A stretch of DNA of 64,000 bases from Emcibacter sp048269205 (GTDB lineage Bacteria; Pseudomonadota; Alphaproteobacteria; Sphingomonadales; Emcibacteraceae), in the NCBI RefSeq assembly GCF_048269205.1, contig NZ_JBLXJC010000001.1:124001-188000 (forward strand). Reading direction: 5' to 3'. The notes under the pieces are model-generated. The model did not search any database, was not told where the DNA came from, and worked only from the letters and a program-made list of their open reading frames with translations. Both the position numbers and the translations under genes were made by a program. Position 1 is the stretch's first letter; every line of letters starts with the position of its first letter. Of the stretch, positions 44,221-50,546 are shown piece by piece.

Positions 44221-44817
44221 TTATTTTGCGCTTTGCCTGCGCCGGGCCAGGCCGATGCCGGCAAGGCCAAGGCCGAGCAGGGCGAGAGCGGCCGGTTCGG
44301 AGACCTGTTGCCGGGCTTCTGCGAACAGCAGATCAAAGGAAATAAAAGAGTCAAATGCCCAGAAGCTGTTGTCGAAAAGAATACTGACGCTATGATCGTC
44401 AAAGCTGATATCCTCAAGGACCATGCCGGTGACGCCGGAGGTGACGAAATTTGCAATGCCGGTTATGGTCCCGCTTCCGCCCTGCGGATCCAGGTCGCTG
44501 AGAAGGGCGCTTACACCGGAATAGACTTTCAAAGAGTCTGAAAAAACATTTCCGATCGAGATGGAGGACGCCCCAAGGTCAATCGAAAAAAAGGTCACTG
44601 GAGTATAAACCAATTCGAATTCTGATCCTGCCCCTACGACAGAGGAAGCAGGGTTGCATGAGACAAATGTTGCGCTGCAGTTGACTGTGTCGCCGATCAG
44701 GCTGGCCTGGGCCGGGGCGGCAAACAGGCCAAGGGAGGCGACGGTGGCGGCTGCGATCAGAGTTTTACGGAGGGATGTGAAGCTTGCGTGTTTTATTACT
44801 TTCTGGAACATACTCAT
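44221..44817 (-). CDS. PEP-CTERM-type exported protein
   Basis: 198 residues from the ATG at 44817 (AAGG upstream). A signal peptide 'LIAAATVASLGLFAAPAQA' is followed by a Ser/Gly/Val-rich, mostly beta domain with two Cys ('NCSATFVSCNP'). The protein ends in a sorting tripartite: 'SEPAALALLGLG' motif, hydrophobic helix, and 'ARRRQSAK' basic tail. This is the PEP-CTERM signal recognised by an exosortase in exopolysaccharide-producing bacteria; here the motif reads SEPA rather than PEP. The middle has no family I recognise. No exosortase lies in the window. It stands alone, convergent with sdhB. Confidence 0.85.
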   Translation of the reverse strand: MSMFQKVIKHASFTSLRKTLIAAATVASLGLFAAPAQASLIGDTVNCSATFVSCNPASSVVGAGSEFELVYTPVTFFSIDLGASSISIGNVFSDSLKVYSGVSALLSDLDPQGGSGTITGIANFVTSGVTGMVLEDISFDDHSVSILFDNSFWAFDSFISFDLLFAEARQQVSEPAALALLGLGLAGIGLARRRQSAK

Positions 44818-44830
44818 ATTCTGCCTTTTA

Positions 44831-44861
44831 TATCTGATAACTAGATTTTGAAAATCAGATA
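44831..44861. repeat. 8-bp inverted repeat upstream of the PEP-CTERM gene
   Basis: TATCTGAT (44831-44838) and ATCAGATA (44854-44861), with a nested GATTTTGAAAATC palindrome. It lies 14-44 bases before the gene start, a position suited to a repressor site or a leader hairpin. Confidence 0.5.
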
Positions 44862-45112
44862 ATTTAAAGCAAAAATCACGCCAGAACAAAAATAGGTGTT
44901 TTGTTTCAATGGGATGGTAGTGTAAGGGGAAAATTTATCGCTTTCGGCAGCAGTTTTTTGCCCGAAAATGTAAAGAATCCCGACAGTGCCCCTTTCCAGA
45001 TCCGGGCCTCGGAGCCGGAAACAGGTGGATCGGTGATCAGGGAGCACGACTGTTCAAAACCTGCAAAAGCCGGAGATGGAACCGGCTCAGACAGGTGCTG
45101 ATATTTTTATAA

Positions 45113-45334
45113 TCAGTCGATGAATTCTTTCACCAGGACCACATCGGTGACCACAAAACCCTGGCGTTCAGGGTGTTTTTTGCGGATGATATGCAGGGCC
45201 TCATCTTCAGATTCCGCCTCGACTTCAAAATACCGCTGGTCACCCCATTCCTGGCCGTAATTGGGGTGTTTCTTTCCCTGCGCATAGGCCTCACGCACGG
45301 TTTCATTATACACGGAAACTTCATATCTGTTCAT
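45113..45334 (-). CDS. Small conserved-looking protein, paralog A
   Basis: 73 residues, soluble and charged. It aligns along its length with the 71-residue product of the gene 152 bases upstream: shared words include 'VYNE' + 'VR', 'W-D', 'EV', 'EAL', 'KHPE' and 'GFV' + 'D'. That conservation between two independent frames is the main evidence that both are real genes. No family is recognised; the spacing of Tyr/Trp/His residues suggests a small folded domain. The ribosome site is weak (GGTGCAAAG). Same strand and order as paralog B, so possibly co-transcribed. Confidence 0.7.
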   Translation of the reverse strand: MNRYEVSVYNETVREAYAQGKKHPNYGQEWGDQRYFEVEAESEDEALHIIRKKHPERQGFVVTDVVLVKEFID

Positions 45335-45486
45335 TGCTTTGCACCAACTATTTTACCCTTTAGTCCCTCCGACGTCGCTTGTGGCGTCCGGCTGGACAGT
45401 AGAATAACAAGCAACTTCAAGGGACACAATAATACTGAATATACAACAAAGTTTTATTTTCGGTTAAAGCGTAGGTTGCGGAACAT

Positions 45487-45702
45487 TCAGACCGCAGCCT
45501 CAAAAATATCCCCGAAAACAAACCCCATTTTTTCCGGATGTTTGCGACGACAAATGTCCAGCGCTTCACCCGGGGTATGGGCGGACACCTCGATCAGATG
45601 CATGTCGGCCCAGCTGTCTTCAAGCATGTCGTGGGATCTGCCGGCGCGAACCGCCTGGCGGACCTTTTCGTTATAGACAGGGATTTCAAATATTTTCTTC
45701 AT
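45487..45702 (-). CDS. Small conserved-looking protein, paralog B
   Basis: 71 residues, no signal peptide or membrane segment. It shares the pattern 'VYNExVRxA-x-x-G' at the N-terminus, 'WxD...EVxA...EALxI' in the middle and 'R(K/R)KHPExxGFV' near the end with paralog A. AGGGAGA lies about 9 bases before the ATG, a good ribosome site. Upstream (45735-45800) is AT-rich and shared with the divergent zapE. Function unknown. Confidence 0.72.
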   Translation of the reverse strand: MKKIFEIPVYNEKVRQAVRAGRSHDMLEDSWADMHLIEVSAHTPGEALDICRRKHPEKMGFVFGDIFEAAV

Positions 45703-45842
45703 TGTTCTCGTTCTCCCTTTGTTGTACTGCTTTGGTGTAACGTTTTTCCGCTGTAATGCCGTAATGTCTTACAATACAGTAAGTATAAAAACAGTTAAAA
45801 TTTTAAGTGTTTCCAGATTCCATCCGATTGATTGTTCCCGTC

Positions 45843-47039
45843 ATGACCACAGAAACTGCAGCTTCTCCCGGACAAAATGGCCCTCTTGCCCGCTATTACC
45901 GGCGGCGCGATGCCGGTGAATTGCGGGAGGATCCGCTACAGGAACAGGTGATGATCCGACTTCAGGGCCTTTACGAGGCGCTGCAGGGTTATGAAGAGAA
46001 ATTTGCCCGGCAAGGGACCGGCAACGGACTCCTGTCGCGCTTTTTCGGCAAGGGAAAAGACGGCGACTTCCCGAAGGGCTTTTATATTTACGGCGATGTG
46101 GGGCGCGGCAAGTCCATGATCATGGACCTGTTTTTCGACGAGGCCCCGGTAGAGGCCAAGCGCCGGGTGCATTTCCATGCCTTCATGCTGGAAATCCATG
46201 CCGCCATTCATGAATGGCGCTATATGTCGGCGGAGGACCGGATTGCCAAATGGGGCACGGGCAAGGATGACCCGATCCCGCCGCTGGGCCGGAAGATAGC
46301 CAGTGAAAGCCGCCTCCTGTGCTTTGATGAATTCCAGGTGACCGATGTGACAGACGCCATGATCCTGGGCCGCCTGTTTGGCGAACTGATGAAGCTTGGC
46401 GTGGTCATTGTGTTGACCAGCAACCGCATCCCCGATGACCTTTATATCGGCGGCCTCAACCGGGAGCTGTTTCTACCGACCATCGAGATGCTCAAGGAAA
46501 GGATGGAGGTGATCGCCCTCGACGGGCCCACCGATTACCGGCTCGAGCGTATGAAAGGCATGCCCGTCTATTATTACCCGCTGGGTGAAGAGGCAACAAA
46601 GGCCCTGTCCGAGGCTTTCTGGCGGCTGACCGACCATGATGTGGCGGATCGTTCGAAAGTGGGACCGGAGGAACTTGAGGTAAAAGGACGCAGGCTCACC
46701 ATCCCGGTGGCGGACCGGGGGGTTGCTGTGGTGTCCTTCAAGAAAATGTGCGGCGCGGCGCTTGGGGCTGCGGACTATCTGCAGATCGCCTGGCATTATC
46801 ATACGGTGATCATGGTGGGCATTCCAAAACTCGGGCCCAGCAACCGGAACGAAGCAAAGCGCTTTGTCACCTTTATCGATGCGCTCTATGAAAATAATGT
46901 GAAGTTCCTCTGTAGTGCCGAGGTGCCGCCCGAAGATTTGTATGAAGAGGGGCATGGACATTTTGAATTCCAGCGCACCGTTTCCCGCCTTATGGAGATG
47001 CAGAGCCAGGAATATCTGGCCAGGGGACACGCGGTTTAA
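45843..47039 (+). CDS. zapE: Cell division protein ZapE (AFG1-like ATPase)
   Basis: AAA-type P-loop ATPase of the AFG1/LACE1/ZapE family, linked to Z-ring destabilisation in bacteria and to respiratory-complex quality control in mitochondria. Walker A 'GDVGRGKSMIMDLFF', Walker B 'LLCFDEFQVTDVTDAMILG', sensor 'VLTSNRIPDDLYIGGLNR', and the C-terminal 'FVTFIDALYENNVKFLCSAE'. 398 residues from the ATG at 45843; a GTG at 45807 is in frame, and neither has a clear ribosome site. It lies directly upstream of the mdh-suc operon, as in many alphaproteobacteria. Confidence 0.94.
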   Translation: MTTETAASPGQNGPLARYYRRRDAGELREDPLQEQVMIRLQGLYEALQGYEEKFARQGTGNGLLSRFFGKGKDGDFPKGFYIYGDVGRGKSMIMDLFFDEAPVEAKRRVHFHAFMLEIHAAIHEWRYMSAEDRIAKWGTGKDDPIPPLGRKIASESRLLCFDEFQVTDVTDAMILGRLFGELMKLGVVIVLTSNRIPDDLYIGGLNRELFLPTIEMLKERMEVIALDGPTDYRLERMKGMPVYYYPLGEEATKALSEAFWRLTDHDVADRSKVGPEELEVKGRRLTIPVADRGVAVVSFKKMCGAALGAADYLQIAWHYHTVIMVGIPKLGPSNRNEAKRFVTFIDALYENNVKFLCSAEVPPEDLYEEGHGHFEFQRTVSRLMEMQSQEYLARGHAV

Positions 47040-47375
47040 CCGGAATATTGAGCGCTTGATACAGACAGGTCTGTATATTTTTCATCGGATATTGCTTAAA
47101 TTACGTCTGTTTTGCGAGAGAGTCGGATGAAAACGCCCCGATTTTGTGAACAAAAGGTAAAGAATTGCGCCTCGCAAGCCTCGGATTTCCTTGAAAAATC
47201 CGGATTTTCGGCAAAATCTGCCAAATATTGGTCCCAGGGGCCGCAAAAAGTCGGAAATCCTTGCACGGATTGCCAAATCGCGTTACATGCGAAAGGGTAA
47301 AAAATGCAAAAGCTTCATACCGGCGTCATAAGCCGGGCAATTCACAGTCATTCAAAATTCAGGAGATAGATCAAC
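47040..47375. promoter_or_regulatory. mdh control region
   Basis: 336 bases without a convincing gene. It holds the ACAGAC palindrome, an imperfect CGGATTT / AAATCCG dyad (about 47181-47203), and several Gly/Phe-like AAATC words. A good AGGAG lies 11-15 bases before the mdh start. Confidence 0.55.
47059..47076. promoter_or_regulatory. Palindromic operator candidate upstream of mdh
   Basis: ATACAGAC-AG-GTCTGTAT, 8-bp arms, 20 bases after the zapE stop and 300 bases before mdh. It has the same ACAGAC/GTCTGT arms and 2-base spacing as the site upstream of sdhC, and AGCGCTT lies just to its left. Confidence 0.6.
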
Positions 47376-48338
47376 ATGGCACGTAAAAAGATTGCGCTCA
47401 TTGGTGGCGGTCAGATCGGTGGCACTCTGGCCCATCTGGCGGCGCTCAAGGAACTGGGAGATGTGGTGATTTTCGACATCGCCGAAGGGCTGCCCCAGGG
47501 TAAGGCGCTTGACCTGGCCCAGTCCGGTCCGGTGGAAGGCTTTGACGCAAAAATGACCGGTACCCAGGATTATGCCGATATCAAGGATGCCGACGTGGTC
47601 ATCGTGACCGCCGGTGTGCCCCGTAAACCCGGCATGAGCCGTGACGATCTTCTGGAAATCAACCTGAAAGTGATGAAGTCTGTTGGTGAAGGCATTCGCG
47701 ATAATGCGCCGAACGCCTTTGTGATCTGTATCACCAACCCGCTGGACGTGATGGTCTGGGCACTGCAGAAATTCTCTGGCCTGCCCGCCAAAAAGGTCGT
47801 CGGCATGGCCGGTGTTCTGGACTCCGCCCGCTTCCAGCACTTCCTGGCTGATGAATTCAATGTTTCCGTCGAAGATGTGAATGCTTTTGTGCTCGGCGGC
47901 CACGGCGACACCATGGTGCCGCTGGCCCGCTACTCTACAGTGGCCGGTATCCCGATCCCCGATCTGGTGGAAATGGGCTGGACCACCCAGGAGAAACTGG
48001 ACGCCATTATTCAGCGCACCCGTGATGGTGGCGCAGAGATTGTCGGCCTGTTGAAAACCGGTTCCGCTTTTTATGCGCCGGCGACATCCGCCATTGCCAT
48101 GGCTGAATCCTATCTCAAGGACAAGCGCCGGGTTCTGCCCTGCGCCGCCGAACTGAATGGTGAGTATGGCCTGAATAACCTGTATGTGGGCGTGCCTGTC
48201 ATCATCGGCGAAAACGGTGTCGAGAAAATCGTCGAAATCAAGTTCGATGAAAACGACAAGGCCGGTTTCGAGAATTCCGTCGCCGCCGTGAATGGCCTGA
48301 TTGACGCGGTCAAGAAAATCGACCCGTCCCTGGCATAA
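47376..48338 (+). CDS. mdh: Malate dehydrogenase
   Basis: NAD-dependent oxidation of malate to oxaloacetate. 320 residues, of the lactate-dehydrogenase-like MDH type usual in alphaproteobacteria. 'ALIGGGQIGGTLAHLAAL' is the NAD site; 'VTAGVPRKPGMSRDDLLEIN' holds the substrate Arg; 'ICITNPLDVMVW' and 'FVLGGHGDTMVPLARYSTV' hold the catalytic Asn, His and loop. AGGAG upstream. It heads the mdh-sucCDAB-lpd run. Confidence 0.98.
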   Translation: MARKKIALIGGGQIGGTLAHLAALKELGDVVIFDIAEGLPQGKALDLAQSGPVEGFDAKMTGTQDYADIKDADVVIVTAGVPRKPGMSRDDLLEINLKVMKSVGEGIRDNAPNAFVICITNPLDVMVWALQKFSGLPAKKVVGMAGVLDSARFQHFLADEFNVSVEDVNAFVLGGHGDTMVPLARYSTVAGIPIPDLVEMGWTTQEKLDAIIQRTRDGGAEIVGLLKTGSAFYAPATSAIAMAESYLKDKRRVLPCAAELNGEYGLNNLYVGVPVIIGENGVEKIVEIKFDENDKAGFENSVAAVNGLIDAVKKIDPSLA

Positions 48339-48360
48339 GCTGAAACTGATCGAGGGCAGG

Positions 48361-48386
48361 TAAGAGTAAGTATTTGTTTATTCTTA
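48361..48386. repeat. Dyad in the mdh-sucC gap
   Basis: TAAGAGTAA (48361-48369) and TTATTCTTA (48378-48386), one mismatch. No T tract follows, so it is more likely a control element or processing hairpin than a terminator. Confidence 0.4.
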
Positions 48387-48454
48387 TCTGTTATCACCGA
48401 AGCCCTGTCCCAGTCCGTGCCTGACGATGCAGGGTGATCAATAAGGAAAGCAGT

Positions 48455-49624
48455 ATGAATATTCATGAATATCAAGCGAAAGGCCTGCTGAGCCAGTTCG
48501 GGGCGCCTGTCCTGAAAGGCGGCGTGGCCTACACGGCGCAGGAAGCTGAATCTGTGGCCAAGGAACTCGGCGGCCCGGTCTGGGTGGTCAAGTCCCAGAT
48601 CCATGCCGGCGGTCGCGGTAAAGGCGGCGGTGTGAAAGTGGTGAAATCACTTGAGGAAGTCAAAAAAGTTGCCGGCGAAATGCTGGGCATGACCCTGGTG
48701 ACCCATCAAACCGGTCCGGAAGGCAAGGAAGTCCGCCGCGTCTATATCGAGGACGGATGCGCCATTGCCAATGAACTTTACCTCAGCCTGCTGGTGGATC
48801 GCGCCACTGGTCATGTGGCCATCATGGCGTCTACGGAAGGCGGCATGGACATCGAGGAAGTGGCCGCTGAAACACCTGAGAAAATCATTACGATCACCAT
48901 CGACCCGGCAACCGGCCTCTCCGGCTTCCATTGCCGCAAGGTGGCTTACGGTCTCGGCCTTGAAGGCAAGACCGCATCAGCCTGCGTGAAAGTAATATCC
49001 TCTCTCTACAACGCCTTTGTGGAAAAGGACGCTTCCCTGCTGGAAATCAACCCGCTGGTGGTGACGGAAGCAGGTGACATGATCGTTCTTGATGCCAAGA
49101 TGGGCTTCGACGGCAACGCCCTGTTCCGCCATAAGGATGTGGTTGAACTGCGCGATCCCGATGAAGAGGATCCGATGGAACTGGAAGCTGCCAAGCATGA
49201 GCTGAACTACATCAAGCTTGACGGCAACATTGGCTGCATGGTCAACGGCGCTGGTCTGGCCATGGCGACCATGGATATCATCAAACTGAAAGGCGGCGAA
49301 CCGGCCAACTTCCTGGACGTGGGCGGTGGTGCCACCAAGGAACGTGTGACCGAGGCTTTCAAGATCATTCTGTCCGACAGCAACGTGGAAGGCATTCTGG
49401 TCAATATCTTCGGCGGTATCATGCGTTGTGACGTGATTGCCGACGGTGTGGTTGCTGCGGCCAAGGAAGTCTCCCTTTCCGTACCGCTGGTGGTGCGTCT
49501 CGAAGGGACGAACGTTGAAAAAGGTAAGAAGATCCTGGCGGACTCCGGTCTGACCATTCTGTCTGCCGACGATCTGGGTGATGCCGCTGAGAAAGTGGTC
49601 AAAGCGGTGAAGGAGGCTTCCTGA
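48455..49624 (+). CDS. sucC: Succinyl-CoA synthetase beta subunit
   Basis: ATP-grasp subunit that conserves energy from succinyl-CoA. The N-terminus 'MNIHEYQAKGLLSQFGAPV' fixes the start at 48455 (AAGGAAAG upstream). 'SQIHAGGRGKGGGVKVV', 'EINPLVVTEAGDMIVLDAKM' and 'GGATKERVTEAFKIILSD' followed by 'NIFGGIMRCD' are conserved. 389 residues. Overlaps sucD by one base (TGATG). Confidence 0.98.
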   Translation: MNIHEYQAKGLLSQFGAPVLKGGVAYTAQEAESVAKELGGPVWVVKSQIHAGGRGKGGGVKVVKSLEEVKKVAGEMLGMTLVTHQTGPEGKEVRRVYIEDGCAIANELYLSLLVDRATGHVAIMASTEGGMDIEEVAAETPEKIITITIDPATGLSGFHCRKVAYGLGLEGKTASACVKVISSLYNAFVEKDASLLEINPLVVTEAGDMIVLDAKMGFDGNALFRHKDVVELRDPDEEDPMELEAAKHELNYIKLDGNIGCMVNGAGLAMATMDIIKLKGGEPANFLDVGGGATKERVTEAFKIILSDSNVEGILVNIFGGIMRCDVIADGVVAAAKEVSLSVPLVVRLEGTNVEKGKKILADSGLTILSADDLGDAAEKVVKAVKEAS

Positions 49625-50499
49625 TGTCTATTCTTGTAAACAGTGAAACCAAGGTAATCTGTCAGGGGTTCACCGGTGCCCAGGGCACATTCCATTCCGA
49701 ACAGGCCATTGCCTACGGTACAAAAATGGTTGGCGGTGTAACTCCGGGCAAGGGTGGGACAACCCATCTCGACCTGCCGGTGTTCAACACAGTTGGTGAT
49801 GCGGTTGAAGCGACTGGCGCCAACGCTTCCGTGATTTATGTGCCGCCGCCATTTGCGGCTGACGCTATTCTGGAAGCCATTGATGCAGAGGTCGAACTGG
49901 CCGTCTGTATCACCGAGGGTATTCCGGTACTGGACATGGTCAAGGTGAAGCGCGCCCTGCAGGGCTCCAAAACCCGCCTGATCGGCCCCAACTGCCCGGG
50001 TATCATTACCCCCGGTGAATGTAAAATCGGCATTATGCCCGGTCACATTCACAAGAAGGGCAATGTGGGCATTGTGTCCCGTTCCGGTACATTGACCTAT
50101 GAAGCCGTGGCACAGACCACTGCGGTCGGTCTCGGCCAGACCACATGTGTGGGTATCGGCGGCGATCCGGTCAACGGCACCAACTTTATTGATGTGCTCG
50201 AGGGTTTCCTGGGCGATGACCAGACGGAATCCATCATTATGATCGGTGAAATCGGCGGCTCCGCCGAGGAGGAAGCAGCTGAATTCCTGAAATCCTCCAA
50301 GGTCAAGAAACCCGTAGTCGGCTTTATTGCCGGTCGTACGGCGCCTCCGGGCCGCACAATGGGCCACGCCGGTGCTATCGTTTCCGGTGGCAAGGGCGGT
50401 GCTGATGACAAGATCGATGCCATGAAGAGTGCCGGTATTACCGTGGCGGATTCCCCGTCCGAACTGGGTACAACTCTGGCGGATGTTTTGAAATCCTAA
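49624..50499 (+). CDS. sucD: Succinyl-CoA synthetase alpha subunit
   Basis: CoA-binding subunit with the phosphorylated His. 'CQGFTGAQGTFHSEQAIAYG', 'GGVTPGKGGTTHLDLPVF', 'IGPNCPGIITPGECKIGIMP' and the phospho-His loop 'GRTAPPGRTMGHAGAIVSGG' are intact. 291 residues. Translationally coupled to sucC. Confidence 0.98.
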   Translation: MSILVNSETKVICQGFTGAQGTFHSEQAIAYGTKMVGGVTPGKGGTTHLDLPVFNTVGDAVEATGANASVIYVPPPFAADAILEAIDAEVELAVCITEGIPVLDMVKVKRALQGSKTRLIGPNCPGIITPGECKIGIMPGHIHKKGNVGIVSRSGTLTYEAVAQTTAVGLGQTTCVGIGGDPVNGTNFIDVLEGFLGDDQTESIIMIGEIGGSAEEEAAEFLKSSKVKKPVVGFIAGRTAPPGRTMGHAGAIVSGGKGGADDKIDAMKSAGITVADSPSELGTTLADVLKS

Positions 50500-50546
50500 C
50501 GTAACTTTAGACAGGGAGGGTGCGGGGAATCCCGCATCCGGCCAAC

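Noticed and set aside
47082..47276. Small leftward frame in the mdh leader
   Set aside because: No ribosome site and overlaps the control region; the translation shows repeated Phe/Arg from the AAATC words.
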